This document shows positions 43,206-54,960 of a stretch of 64,000 nt of DNA, in pieces. The position numbers and the translations under genes are program-made. Origin of the DNA: Thuidium tamariscinum (lineage: Eukaryota; Streptophyta; Bryopsida; Hypnales; Thuidiaceae). The DNA is taken from NCBI GenBank assembly GCA_947034885.2, contig OX344750.2, positions 434,001 to 498,000 on the forward strand, given 5' to 3'. The stretch's first letter is position 1; each line of letters begins with the position of its first letter. A model generated the notes under the pieces. It searched no databases, had not been told where the DNA came from, and saw nothing but the letters and a program-made list of their open reading frames with translations.

Positions 43206-46058
43206 TCATTCTTCCATAGGCTCATCTTCCTCATTGTTGTGCTCTTCAATTGTAAAGGCCACCAATGATGCCTTAATGATGTCAATTTGTAAAGTTGGAA
43301 TCGACACTTTCGGTTGTTTAGTACTTTCCCGAAAACGAGGCTTCCAAGCCGTTAGGATACAACCCGTACTTGACCAAGTTGGCTGGATCGCAGTGTCTTC
43401 ACGCCACACATTCCCTTGTTTTGTGTCCCATCCTTCATATGTTTCCATATTAATGTGCCGATTTGAAGTAGGCGTCCAATACTGAATTTTGATCATATGC
43501 ATATGTCCTGGATCTGGACTTGGAGCCGTAATGGCTCGGGCAAGCCAAAATGGTTTAGGGTCCCCATCAGCAGGGCGCACTGCGATGAAAGAACCTTCGT
43601 GTGTATCAACATTAACGCGGAATGAAGGTCGTGGACAATCACGTCTACGTCCAACGAATGGTGCATCTTCTACATCTTCTTCATGCAATGTGCCATCTCT
43701 TTGCATTCGATTGGTCTCATCGGGGGCAATTCTGGAAGCTGGCCAGAATCCATCAAGTAATGCCTCACGTACTTGAAGAGGTGCATTTAAAGCCGTACGA
43801 ACGCTTTTCCAATAATCTTCCAAGGCACCATTCTTTCGCCTGAACTCTCCTGTGTAGTCATCATTTGACATTTTCTTCCAATATTGAACAAAGCCATCCA
43901 AACCCTTCTTTATATCTAGAAGAGCCTTCATTGGTTCAGGAACTAGAGGTGGAGGACTCCCTGTTGGCACTTTAGGAAGCCCGTCAGCAGTTTTTGACCA
44001 CAATCTTATCCCCTTGCCACCCTCGGGCAGCCATTTATCGTCAGTAACCAAATGTTTATATTCCATCAAAGGCCATCCATTAGAATCCTTGAAGAACTTG
44101 AATTGTTGAGATCTGGAATGACCCTCTAGGAAGTCCCCACCCGTGCCGAGGTATCCATGTACGAATGCCTTGAAGTCAGGAACTTCTTCAATGAGATGAG
44201 GAATCACAGGGTGCTCATCAGAATCCATGAAGGACTTCATGAGCCTCGGAAGTGTTGGATAATTGTTTGTCTTCAATCTGGAGCTCCAACGACCAAAAAG
44301 AGCATCGATGTCTTCATGCGTGTGGCCCACAATGAGGAAGTTGATATACACCTCGCGAAAAATGCCTTTACAGACAAGTATGGAGCAAAAACCAAAAACA
44401 TAACGATTCTTGTTGTCTCCAGAACAATTGTCGAGTTGCAGTATTAATACCAGGGGAAGAGGTTTTGCTGGAAGCGGTTCATTTGGGGGTGGGAGCAAGG
44501 AGTCCACACAAGTTTCTGTTCCATGTAAAAGCGCCTTTGTTAACGAGGATTGATTATCTTCTACCGAAAATAATGCTCGTGAAGAATTTTTTGGCAGCCC
44601 TTCCAAATCACGCAACAACTTTGCAATCGACCCTATAGTATGATTGGAGTTGCTTGGATAAATGCTCAAACCGTAGTGTGCATATCGCACGTTACCATGT
44701 CCATGAGCAATCATACCCGTAACCGCGACAGGCATTTTCATGAAAGATTCCGTTACTTTCGTCTTGTGAGAAAAATGTGGAGAAGGGGTCTTCGAATGAT
44801 CCATCTTGTCATGAATGATGCACAACATTTTATCCGGCGCTTTTATGGATTCATCTCGATTTCCATAGTAGTACTGCCTATGAGCCAGTTGTCCATTATT
44901 ATGGGTTTTCTTCAATTCTTCCCACTTCGATTTTGCCTCCTCACCCACACAGGCGCTTCTTAATTGGTTGTACTTGTCACATAACCCACATCTAGCAAAT
45001 GAATCTCTACGAGCCTTTGCAGCGAACTCTGGAAAAGAGTCACGACGAATATTGCTCAAACCGCTCGAAGAAATGGGCGGCAAATTGAAGCTTGCATTGG
45101 ATTCATTGATTGTTTGCAATTGATCACTCCAGCGAAACGACAATGGGAGAACCATCGCAGTAACCTTCTCTCCAGACTCAAGTGTCCTTGTCTTGTGTGG
45201 CATCCTATCAGCATCCGACTCAATTAACTTTCGAAGGGTGGCTGTGGCTTGAAGAGTTTGAATGCGAGGCTTCTTACTCCCTAAATTCCCGTGTACATCA
45301 GCTTGCCTTCCTAATTTCGCTTTCTCTTTGTACCTATAGTACGTACATTTTGCAATTCCATGAATGATCCACCACGCAGTAGGATATACTTCCCTCTCTT
45401 TCAAGGTGATCATCTCTTTGCCATTAGCATCTTTGTGGATCTGCCTATGCACCTCCAGAAGTGTTCTATTGCGAGCCTTGTAGTCATTTCCTGCATACAA
45501 ATCAGTGCGTATTGCCTGAATTTGGGCACGCGGAAAAGGTTGTACACAATTCTTCTCGCAACAAGTTTTTGTAGAAACTGATGTGATTGATTCCATAGTC
45601 AACAGAAGGTCTTTCTTAGGAAGGACCTCAGAATCAATTCTCACACGGGTTGATTCATACGCTCGAACTCCCTTCCGAATTTTTTTGGGATTCAAAGCCG
45701 CATTGTACTTTTGTGTCTCATCGTGGTCATAGAGAGAAGCACCATCGTGAAGGACTACCCTCCTAATGGGCCAAGAACGTAGTGACCACATATTTGAAGA
45801 AGGAAACAAGTCTTCATTCAAAGACTCTGCAATATGAATGGCAACTCGATCATCTCCAAGCGACTGCCCATTCTGGTCGATGACCAGTTCAGGGTCAATG
45901 TTCTGAATTACACCTCTTGCAACGTCCACTCCATTTTCATCTTGAAGAGTGACGGGCTGCGTTACCCACTTTGCACGAGGTAATCCATCACATAGACGAA
46001 CATCAATTGGAAGTGTAGGAACTGGTGTGATGAAGTCGTCAGGTCCATGATAATCCAT
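43206..46058 (-). CDS. Intact 950-residue transposase-like protein with DUF7869-type catalytic core
   Basis: An open frame from ATG 46058 (MDYHGPDDF) to the stop at 43206. This ATG is preferred because TACTTGCAG, a good 3' splice site, ends one base before it, so a 5' noncoding exon is likely. The core reads LQLDNCSGDNKNRYVFGF (Asp near residue 543), then FLIVGHTHEDIDALFGRWS (Glu near residue 582), preceded by HDKMDH. This D-D-E order and the HTHED motif are typical of the DUF7869 family, widespread in eukaryotic mobile elements and probably DDE transposases. An N-terminal Cys patch (KTCCEKNCVQPF) may bind metal. The frame has no break, unlike every other transposase gene in the window, so the copy may be young or under selection. 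Confidence 0.75.
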   Translation of the reverse strand: MDYHGPDDFITPVPTLPIDVRLCDGLPRAKWVTQPVTLQDENGVDVARGVIQNIDPELVIDQNGQSLGDDRVAIHIAESLNEDLFPSSNMWSLRSWPIRRVVLHDGASLYDHDETQKYNAALNPKKIRKGVRAYESTRVRIDSEVLPKKDLLLTMESITSVSTKTCCEKNCVQPFPRAQIQAIRTDLYAGNDYKARNRTLLEVHRQIHKDANGKEMITLKEREVYPTAWWIIHGIAKCTYYRYKEKAKLGRQADVHGNLGSKKPRIQTLQATATLRKLIESDADRMPHKTRTLESGEKVTAMVLPLSFRWSDQLQTINESNASFNLPPISSSGLSNIRRDSFPEFAAKARRDSFARCGLCDKYNQLRSACVGEEAKSKWEELKKTHNNGQLAHRQYYYGNRDESIKAPDKMLCIIHDKMDHSKTPSPHFSHKTKVTESFMKMPVAVTGMIAHGHGNVRYAHYGLSIYPSNSNHTIGSIAKLLRDLEGLPKNSSRALFSVEDNQSSLTKALLHGTETCVDSLLPPPNEPLPAKPLPLVLILQLDNCSGDNKNRYVFGFCSILVCKGIFREVYINFLIVGHTHEDIDALFGRWSSRLKTNNYPTLPRLMKSFMDSDEHPVIPHLIEEVPDFKAFVHGYLGTGGDFLEGHSRSQQFKFFKDSNGWPLMEYKHLVTDDKWLPEGGKGIRLWSKTADGLPKVPTGSPPPLVPEPMKALLDIKKGLDGFVQYWKKMSNDDYTGEFRRKNGALEDYWKSVRTALNAPLQVREALLDGFWPASRIAPDETNRMQRDGTLHEEDVEDAPFVGRRRDCPRPSFRVNVDTHEGSFIAVRPADGDPKPFWLARAITAPSPDPGHMHMIKIQYWTPTSNRHINMETYEGWDTKQGNVWREDTAIQPTWSSTGCILTAWKPRFRESTKQPKVSIPTLQIDIIKASLVAFTIEEHNNEEDEPMEE

Positions 46059-46341
46059 TCTGCAAGTAACAAAACGAAATATTAACTCAAATAATTTTCT
46101 CGAAGATAGATAACGAGTATGCAAAGCATATCAGAGATGACTACATGGGAGCTTCAGTCGTGAACATTACCAAAATTGCCTTTGCGATATACATTCTTAG
46201 CGTAAACGCAAAGACATTTGCCATTCATGTGAATGTACTGGTTGTGATGATAGAATAAATGAATAAGATGTTCTCATGAACATATCATCTCAAGCATTCC
46301 AAGTAATAAGTTCTGAACTAGTAGATTTCAGATTAGAAATC

Positions 46342-47064
46342 TATCTTTGAGTCGAAGATAAGGCCACATTATTCTAAAGAGTGATCTGAAGACGAACATT
46401 TCCTGTATGAATTCAAACATCAGGACCAACGCATAAAATTGCAGTCACTGGAAATCATCAAAATGACTTCAAATAACAACCAACCTAAGTTCAGATCATT
46501 CTCATTCTGTACAGCAGTTGTCTTTAATCGTAAATGTCAATGTCATTATTTTTGTCATTGTGATATCTCTCTCATGAAGGTACTCAGGTATAGGAACTTG
46601 CACCAATAACATCTCATTGTCATATCGCTGAGTCCACCATAGTAGTTAACTACGGTATCTTCGACTCGAAGATACTTGGACTTCAAATCTCTGAATGTAA
46701 GGTACGTGGAATCGATGTTGTGAGTCCACTATACTTGGCTACGAAAACCTTGACTAAGTTATTTTTCACCTGAAAACATAGTTGAGGATAAGTGATTCCT
46801 TCGTATCTTCGGGTAGAAGATATGTGGATCTCACTTAAATTCTTGGATACATTTTGATATCCTCGATTGGAAGATACTCTCCGATGATTTATATATTAGT
46901 TTATAACATGACTCTCTAGAATTAGATGCTCTAAATTCTGTTTGGAAGATTTGTCGTCTCAGTTTCATTATCTTCGACTCGAAGATATATGTCGTTAGAA
47001 TATTCGACGACGACATGAAATGAAGCTACGAATACGCAGCTTGGTTATCTTCGAGTCGAAGATA
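46342..47064. repeat. Six dispersed copies of a 19-bp palindrome upstream of the DUF7869 gene
   Basis: TATCTTCGACTCGAAGATA occurs perfectly at 46656-46674 and 46969-46987, and with central changes at 47046-47064 (C to G at the centre), 46342-46360, 46804-46822 and 46858-46876. Variants keep the outer TATCTT..AAGATA arms. They are spaced irregularly over about 720 bp and lie 0.3-1.0 kb upstream of the start codon. That is where transposase-binding or promoter operator sites would be expected. Confidence 0.75.
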
Positions 47065-47490
47065 ATGTATGCATGAACACTGAATACCATTAAGGACTTC
47101 CGAAATTAACGGCGCAAATTTCGGGATCCCACAGAGCCCCGACGCAGAACATAGTCTCAAACGACTTCCTCGACTCCCACGACGACTTCTCGAACACAAT
47201 ATGATGAACTAGACAAACCTTAAATACACTACAAAGATGAAAGCAGAGGGTCCAATATCCTTCACAAGTAGGACGTCATGCGCTAATCTGGAAGAAGTAT
47301 AAAAAACAGTTTGCAGTAAGTCACCTTCTTGTGTCCGGTCAGCGAAAATGTCACTATTCTGTATGGAACAAATCAAAAACAATGAATAGGCTCATCTCTC
47401 TAAAGCATGCGATGGACTGGAGAGCAATTTAGGAATGCAAGCAAATGGAATGGCTTCGCCATGCTTCGAGGCTGGGTCATCCGCCGTGAA

Positions 47491-47516
47491 ATTCCCGCGG
47501 AAAGATGGGCGGGAAA
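47491..47516. promoter_or_regulatory. Pair of E2F-like sites
   Basis: ATTCCCGCGGAAAG and GGGCGGGAAATTC lie 10 bp apart in opposite orientation. TTCCCGCG and GGCGGGAA match the E2F consensus TTTSSCGC and its complement. This is about 1.4 kb upstream of the DUF7869 start codon and may be the promoter of its 5' exon. Chance matches are possible. Confidence 0.35.
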
Positions 47517-47804
47517 TTCTTGCCGCCCAAATGTGCATTTCAAAATCCGCAAACCTCCATACAGGGAATTGACCTTCTGTATTTAGATTCCTCGGAGGCT
47601 TTGGAATTCCTGGTCACTTTTACGAGCTGTATGATGCAACTTCCTAGGTACATTCGGTAGCGGCCAACAAAAGTTGGCCATTTATAGCATTATTCTCATT
47701 TTATCTTAATTAACCCTTCCACCTACCCAGTACTATTTCAGCATGTCTTGAATTTCCAGCGTTGTTTCCCCATGATTGTTGTAGGTGTCACTCAGCGAGT
47801 GATA

Positions 47805-47945
47805 GCTTAGGGCTTAGGGTTCAAGGTTAGGGTCCAGGGTAAGGAGTTAGGGTTTGGGTTTAGGGAATAGGGTTTAGGGTTCAGGTTTAGGGGTTAGAAT
47901 TTCGGTTTCAGAGCTTCGGTTCAAGGGTTTAGTGTTTAGGGTTCA
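47805..47945 (+). repeat. Interstitial telomere-like repeats
   Basis: At least ten degenerate TTAGGG/TTTAGGG units occur in 140 bp (GGGCTTAGGGTTC, GGGTTTAGGGAATAGGG, TTTAGGGTTCAGG and so on). Too degenerate for an active telomere. They border the satellite region that follows. Confidence 0.8.
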
Positions 47946-48699
47946 GAGATAATTCTTCCCAATTGTATACTTCACATACCTATTTCTAGAAGACTTTCCA
48001 AAATTTCTTATTAGTGTCACAAGGTTTACCATTTCTATTTTATAAAAGAAGTTGACACACGTACTGAGCATGTCATGGAAAATAATCAGGAAACATGAAT
48101 TTTCCATAACTTTAGCACTTCTACATTTTTCTTGGTCTGAATGTACTCATCATTTGGAAACCACATAAGACTTCGTATATTATATTGAAAATTGTAGGGT
48201 TTGGGTTTCCTACTTCATTTAAAGGAATTTAATACTCGTGAAAGGCATTTTACGAGAAGGAATCATGGAACATGAATATTGCATGATTTTTGAAGTCCCG
48301 TTTTCCTTTATATTAAACATGCACTTTTGTTTTTAGCCTTACAAGACTTAGAAATTTTTATTTAAATTTGTAGGGTTTACTCTTTTCACTTTATGAAATA
48401 TTTTTTAGACACATAGCCGGCATGTATTGGAAAACAGTCATTCTATAAAGATGTTCCATGATTACAGAATTCTTACATCTTCTAGGGGCCTCAACCCTGC
48501 ATTTTCTTTTATACGCCTAGGAGACCTATAATATTATTTTCAGAAATTTAAGGTTCACCATTCCCACTTTGAAAAATAAATACTACACATGTACAGAAGT
48601 TTTTTTTGGAAATAATAATGGAACTTTTTAATTTGACAACTTCCACTTTTCTTTTCTCCAAAAGAATGTCTTTTCTGGTTTTAACACGTTGTTAAAACC

Positions 48700-51560
48700 T
48701 TCAACTCACGTCTTTTCTAGGTGTTTTTTTTAATGTGCCTTAAAGAGTTCAAAATCAACGTGAAGGTGAGACGAAATAAAATATGGGGAAGCTTGAATGT
48801 CAATGAACATTCATGTTCTATAACAAATTCCCATTCCAAACTTCAAATTATCTACCCTTTGTTGAATTTCAAAAAATGGACTACCCGTCTATTTTTTGGA
48901 TTTTTCCTAAATGGTCTAAAGAGTTGGAAATCTACGTAAAGGGGGACAAAAAAAAAATATGCAGAAGTTGGAATGTTATAGAACATGAATGTTCTATGAC
49001 AAATTTCCCTTTCAAACTTCAAATTCTCTATCTCTTGTTGAATTTGGAGAAAAGAACGTAACTACCCAGCCCTTTCCTGTTTCTTTTATAAAATGGCTTA
49101 AAAAATTGAAAATAATCGTGAAGTTATGACAAAAAAAGATATGGGGAATTTGGAATGTGATAGAGCATTCATGTTCTATGACAAATTCCCATGCCAAACT
49201 TAAAATTGACTATCTTTTGTTGAATCTCGAAAAATAGACTACTCTACCATTTCTTCAGTTTTTCTCTAAATGGCCAAAAGAATTGAAAATCGACGTAAAA
49301 GGGTGGACCAAAAAAGTATGGGGAAGTTAGAATGACATAGAACATTCATGTTCTATGACAAATTTCCATTCCCAACTTCAAATTCTCTACCTTTTGTTGG
49401 ATTTGGAGAAAAGGAGTACCCGGCCATTTTTTGGGTTTTCTTTTCAATGGCTTAAAGAATTGAAAATAAAAGTGAAGTTATGACAAAAAAAAAATGTGGA
49501 ACTTGTAATGTCATAGAGAGTTCATATTCTATGAAAAATTTCCATTCCAAACTTCAAATTGTCTATTTTTTGTTGAATCTCGAAAATAGACTACCCTGCT
49601 ACTTTTTGGGTTTTTTTCTAAATGGTCTAAAGAATTGGAAATCTACGTAAAAGGGTGGACAAAAAAATATGGGGAAGTTAGAATGAGATAGAACATTCAT
49701 GTTCTATGACAAATTTCCATTCCCAACTTCAAATTCTCTACCTTTTGTTGGATTTGGAGAAAAGAAGTACCCAACACTTTTCTAGATTTTTTAAAAATGG
49801 CTTAAATAATTGAAAATGAACGTGAAGTGATGACCCAAAAAGATATGGTGAACTTGGAATGTCATAGAACTTTCATGTTCTATGACAAATTTTCATTCTT
49901 AGCATGAAATTCTCTGTTTTTTGTTACATTTCAAAAAATAGCCTACTTTGTCATTTTTTGGGTTTATATGTAAATGGCCAAAAGAATTGAAAATCGACGT
50001 AAAAGGGTGGCCAAAAAAAAAATGGGGAAGTTAGAATGACATAGAACATTCATGTTCTATGACAAATTTCCATTCCCAACTTCAAATTCTCTACCTTTTG
50101 TTGGATTTGGAGAAAAGAAGTACCCAGCGCTTTCCTGGATTTTTTAAAAATGGCTTAAATAATTGAAAATGAACGTGAAGTGATGACCCAAAAAAATATG
50201 GTGAACTTGGAATGTCATAGAACTTTCATGTTCTATGACAAATTTTCATTCTTAGCATAAAATTATCTATTTTTTGTTACATTTCAAAAAATAGCCTACT
50301 TTGTCATTTTTTGGGTTTATATGTAAATGGCCAAAAGAATTGAAAATCGACGTAAAAGGGTGGCCAAAAAAAATATGGGGAAGTTAGAATGACATAGAAC
50401 ATTCATGTTCTATGACAAATTTCCATTCCCAACTTCAAATTCTCTACCTTTTGTTGGATTTGGAGAGAAGAACTACCTAGCCCTTTCCTAGGTTTTTTTA
50501 AAAATGAGGCCTAAATAATTGAAAATGAATGTGAAGTGATGACAAAAAAAAATAAGGGGAACTTGGAATGTCATAGAGCTTTCATGTTCTATGACAAATT
50601 TCCATTCCAAACTTCAAATTGTCTACCTTTTGTTCGATTTGGAGAAAAGGAGTACCTGGCCATTTTTTGGGGTTTTTTTTAAATGGCTTAAAGAATTGAA
50701 AATAAAAGTGAAGTTATGACAAAAAAAAAATGTGGAACTTGTACTGTCATAGAACTTTCATGTTCTATGAAAAATTTCCATTCCAAACTTCAAATTGTCT
50801 ATTTTTTGTTGAATCTCGAAAATAGACTACCTGCTACTTTTTGGGTTTTTTTCTAAATGGTCTAAAGAGTTGGAAATCTACTTAAAGGGGGATAAAAAAA
50901 ATGCGGAAGTTCAAATGTTATAGAACATTCATGTTCTATGACAAAAATCCATTCCAAACTTCAAATTCTCTACCTTCTGTTGGCTTTGGAGAAAAAGAGT
51001 ACCCGGCCATTTTCTGGGCTTTTTTAAAAATGGCTTTAAAATTGGCTTAAAGAATTGAAAATGAACGTGAAGTGATGACAAAAAAAGTTACGGAGAACTT
51101 GGAATGTCATAGAGCTTTCATGTTCTATGACAAATTTCTATTCCAAACTTCAAATTGTCTACCTTTTGTTCGATTTGGAGAAAAGGAGTACCATGCTAAT
51201 TTTTGGGTTTTGTTGTAAATGGCCTAAAGAGTTGGAAATCAACGTAAAGGGGGGTCAAAAAGAAATAACTATAAGTTTGAATGTCAACAAACATTCATGT
51301 TCTATGGCAAATTCTCATTATTAACATGAAATTGTCTGTTTTTCGTTGAAATTCAAAAAGTAGGGTACCTTGCCTTTGTTTAGGTTAATTTCTGATTGGC
51401 CTATTGAATCGTACATCAATGTGAATGGAGAATGAAAAAAAGTATGGGGAAGTTGGTTTGTCATAGAACATTCATTTTCTATGACAAATTCCCATGCCAA
51501 ACTTGAAATTGTGAATAATTCCCATGTCAAACTTGAAATTCAGAACTTTTCGTTGAATTC
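48700..51560 (+). repeat. ~177-bp satellite, about 16 monomers, dimeric higher-order pattern
   Basis: The marker ATAGAACATTCATGTTCTAT or a variant recurs about every 172-188 bp (near 48808, 48984, 49169, 49347, 49527, 49705, 49877, 50050, 50227, 50400, 50580, 50757, 50929, 51117, 51292, 51469). It is a dyad with perfect 9-bp arms in many units. Each monomer also has a GGGTTTTT..AAATGGC region and a GAA..TGAAAAT..ACGTAAA region. Alternate monomers are most alike (AAGGGTGG..CAAAAA types against GTGAAGT.ATGAC types), giving a ~354-bp dimer. Edges become divergent. The monomer length is in the range of plant centromeric satellites. Confidence 0.9.
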
Positions 51561-52985
51561 CAAAAATTGGGCTACCTTGTAGTTTTGTTTTGGATTTCTT
51601 CTCAGAATTGTAGACAATGAAAAAGTTTTCTATAACCTAAACTTCAAGGAGGTGCTCATGATTTTTTAGAACGGCACTAACAACTACACAAATTACAAAA
51701 ATTTATTCAAATTCGGAAGCGATAGGTTCAGGAACGTTGATACAGTTAAAAAAAAGGATGTAGGGTGAAATTGTTCAGTGGTATGGAATTGAGGTTTAGG
51801 GTTTAGGGTTGAACAATAGCAAATTAAAAATATATTCAAAAGTGTTTTAGGTTAAGTGAGTAAGGAAATAGTCAATCCATGTGAAGCACGTAAAATATAT
51901 TTCCATGATGAAACAATGAGGTCCTACGGTATGACAACTCTACCTTCTATTTCCATCTTTTTTCCACTTGACTAATAGACATTTTGGATGTGTGTATGAT
52001 TCCATAGAGTACCATGGTTGTATATATTTTTTTAAATTTAGCTTTGTTTAGATACATTTAAAATTTTTTTTTTACTTCATTCAGAAAATAGTGTTTTTTT
52101 TCAAATTACTTTAATGAAGTAATTCGGATTAACTTATTGGTGAATACTATTAAGAAAAAACTTCAATTGAATTTGAGGGTCTACGTTTACCTAAAAACTA
52201 TTGGAAGGTTAAAGTTTCTCTAATTAAGGAAGTCTCCGTAGAAGACCACTCTTTCATAGGATTTCTCTTCCTATGTTCTATATTTCTATAAAATATAGTA
52301 TACTACTAAAGACTTTGTATGATTAAGAATTACATTTGGACCACTGTAGTTCTGTAACAGCTTCATGTAATATTCATTGATTTTTTATTTATTCTTACAA
52401 AAAGTTGAAATACTTAATTCTCCAAAAATGTGTATTGAAAATTTTAAATACCTTCTACAAGTCCCTACATACTTAAAACCTTCAATTCTTGATGAGAACT
52501 TCATCTTAGTACTATGTAGTTGACATTCAATTTTTGAATTCATCCTTTAATAGAAGAGTATATTGTAGCCCAAAACATGAGTATGAAAAATTATGGTTTT
52601 CGAAAATGATATTCTTTTGTTATAATTACTACAAAACAAAGGTACTCTACACGAGATTTAAAATTACTCTTCAAAACATAGGTGATTTCCTTCATTTGTA
52701 GGCAAACATTTCCAAGATTGCACAGAAGTGTTTGTTAATTTTGTTCTACAAATACACATGGATGAATTATTAACTGTTCTATACAAAAAATTCTTCATCC
52801 AAATTTAGAGACTCATCCATGTCGTTCTCATTTAGAAAACATGGATGAAACGAGGAATTGCCTTTTCAATCCTAAATTGTTATTAATATATAGAATTGTT
52901 TTTTCTTTATTATTTTGGTGAAAAGAGTTGTTTAATCATATTCATGCACACCTACCCTTATACATTGAATCATTATGAACCTTAT
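51561..52985. other. Gene-free AT-rich stretch
   Basis: A short telomere-like phrase (GGTTTAGGGTTTAGGG) lies at 51791. No frame, inverted ends or tandem repeat was otherwise recognised. Confidence 0.55.
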
Positions 52986-52986
52986 T

Positions 52987-53175
52987 ACATTGCTTTGGTG
53001 CCGAACTTGAATCCTAAGTCTATGGGCTTGTTGGAGTGCTTTGCTGCCAAACCAAAGATCTAGGTTTGTGGGTGCGTTCCACTGCTTTGGTGCCGAACCT
53101 GATGTATAGGTTCCTGGGTTCGTTCGGTTGCTTCGGTGCCGAACCTCGCAGCCAGGTTCGGGAATGAACGTGCTA
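52987..53175 (+). repeat. ~46-bp tandem repeat, four diverged copies
   Basis: Units begin GCTTTGGTGCCGAAC near 52990, 53039, 53083 and 53129, with AGGTTC or similar in the second half. GAACCT and AGGTTC within units form a dyad. The following 53180-53455 is GC-rich with GGTGCGTGG.GCAGGT words repeated three times. No coding role was seen. Confidence 0.75.
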
Positions 53176-53965
53176 GGCAGGTTAGGGTGGTCGTCTCTCC
53201 GCTCCTGGGCGGATATGGGAACAAGGCGGGTATTGTCTTCCTTGTTCTGTGGCGCGCCATCTCCAATCTTGCGCTTTGTTTTGTTCCTTTCTGTTCACTC
53301 GGTGCGTGGTGCAGGTTTCGGTGCGTGGAGCAGGTCTCGGGGCGTGGGGAGGGTCTCGGTCGGTGGAGGATTTTTTGTGGGTTACAAAAGTGCTTGAGAG
53401 GGCGCTCGGAAGACAGTTTTAGTTCCTGCCTTGGCGCTGGTTTCTTTCTCCTGCGCTGCCACTATAAGAAAACTGTGTTTTTGGTCATGTTCGTAGAAAA
53501 ACACGTCGTGTTTTTTGGGACGTCCACGCGTTTTCCATTAAGCAGCCGCAGTCGTTTAATTTTCCTATGACATCATCTGTAACGTGTTTGTGTTTATAGC
53601 GGAACATGAGGATGTTGAACTGAACGTTTTCGTTCACGATGATGTCCAGAAAAACATGTACATGTCAAATTCAGATGTCAAAGAGAACGTGAAAATGCCT
53701 CGTCAGCAGGGGGGTTCTTTTTCACTGCGGGCAGAGAAGAGGAATGACAAGGGCTGCACCCACATTGCTGCCCGACAGTAAAAAACTGGGGGAATGGGCA
53801 AGTGGACTACATGACAAGAAAAGAAAATGTTGGGGTGGATTTTGTTGCATTGTATGAAGTGTATTATTGATGTCATAGAAATTTTTGAAACGTTACATAT
53901 GAGAAGTACATAATGTAAATGTAATTGTCAATAATTGTTTTGTTTTTAGACTTACCATTCTTCCA

Positions 53966-54960
53966 ATTTTTTCACTTGGCCACTTCTTGGGGTTCTCAAT
54001 TTTTTACAACTTACCATTTATTTTAACTTAACATTTAAAGTGTTTTTCACTTGGCCACTTCTTGGGGTTCTCCATTTCTTACAACTTCCCAATTTTTTGA
54101 ACTTTCTATTTTTAAAACTTCTTTTTACTTGGCCACTTCTTGGGGTTTTCAATCTCTTACAACTTGCCGTTTTTTTGAAATTACCATTTTAAATGTTTTC
54201 CACTTGGCCACTTCTTGGGGTTCTCAATTTCTTAAAACTTCCCATTTTTTTTAACTTTCTATTTTTCAATTTTTTAAAAATTGGCCACTTCTAGAGGTTC
54301 TCTATTTTTTCCACTTTCCCATTTTTTTTTAATTAACATTTTCAGTTTCTTTCACTTGGCCACTTCTTGGGGTTCTCCATTTTTTACAACTTCCCAATGT
54401 TTTGAACTCTCTATTTTTGAAACTTCTTTTCACTTGGCCACTTCTTGGGATTTTCAATTTCTTACAACTTGCCGTTTTTTTGAAATTACCATTTTAAATG
54501 TTTCCACTTGGCCACTTCTTGGGGTTTTCAATTTCTTAAAACTTCCCATTTTTTTTAACTTTCTATTTTTCAATTTTTTAAAAATTGGCCACTTCTAGAG
54601 GTTCTCTATTTTTTCCACTTTCCCATTTTTTTTAATTAACATTTTCAGTTTCTTTCACTTGGCCACTTCTTGGGGTTCTCCATTTCTTACAACTTCCCAA
54701 TGTTTTGAACTCTCTATTTTTAAAACTTCTTTTCACTTGGCCACTTCTTGGGATTTTCAATTTCTTACAACTTGCCGTTTTTTTGAAATTACCATTTTAA
54801 ATGTTTTCCACTTGGCCACTTCTTGGGGTTCTCAATTGTTTAAAACTTCCCATTTTTTTTAACTTCCTATTTTTCAATTTTTAAAAAATTGGCCACTTCT
54901 TGGGGTTCTCAATTTTTTACAACTTCCCAGTTTTTTCTCTTCCCATTGTTTTCCCCTCCC
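53966..54960 (+). repeat. ~76-bp tandem repeat, about 13 monomers in a four-monomer higher-order pattern
   Basis: TTGGCCACTTCTTGGGGTT or close variants recur near 53977, 54051, 54130, 54206, 54283, 54355, 54436, 54509, 54585, 54659, 54738, 54812 and 54888, with alternating spacing of 74-79 bp. Every fourth monomer is most alike, so the higher-order unit is about 304 bp. One type in each set has ATTGGCCACTTCTAGAGGTT. The array is subterminal in the CACTA element. Confidence 0.9.

Noticed and set aside
47805-47945. A true telomere or chromosome-end fusion
   Set aside because: The units are degenerate and few. Short TTTAGGG-like runs occur at several other places in the window.
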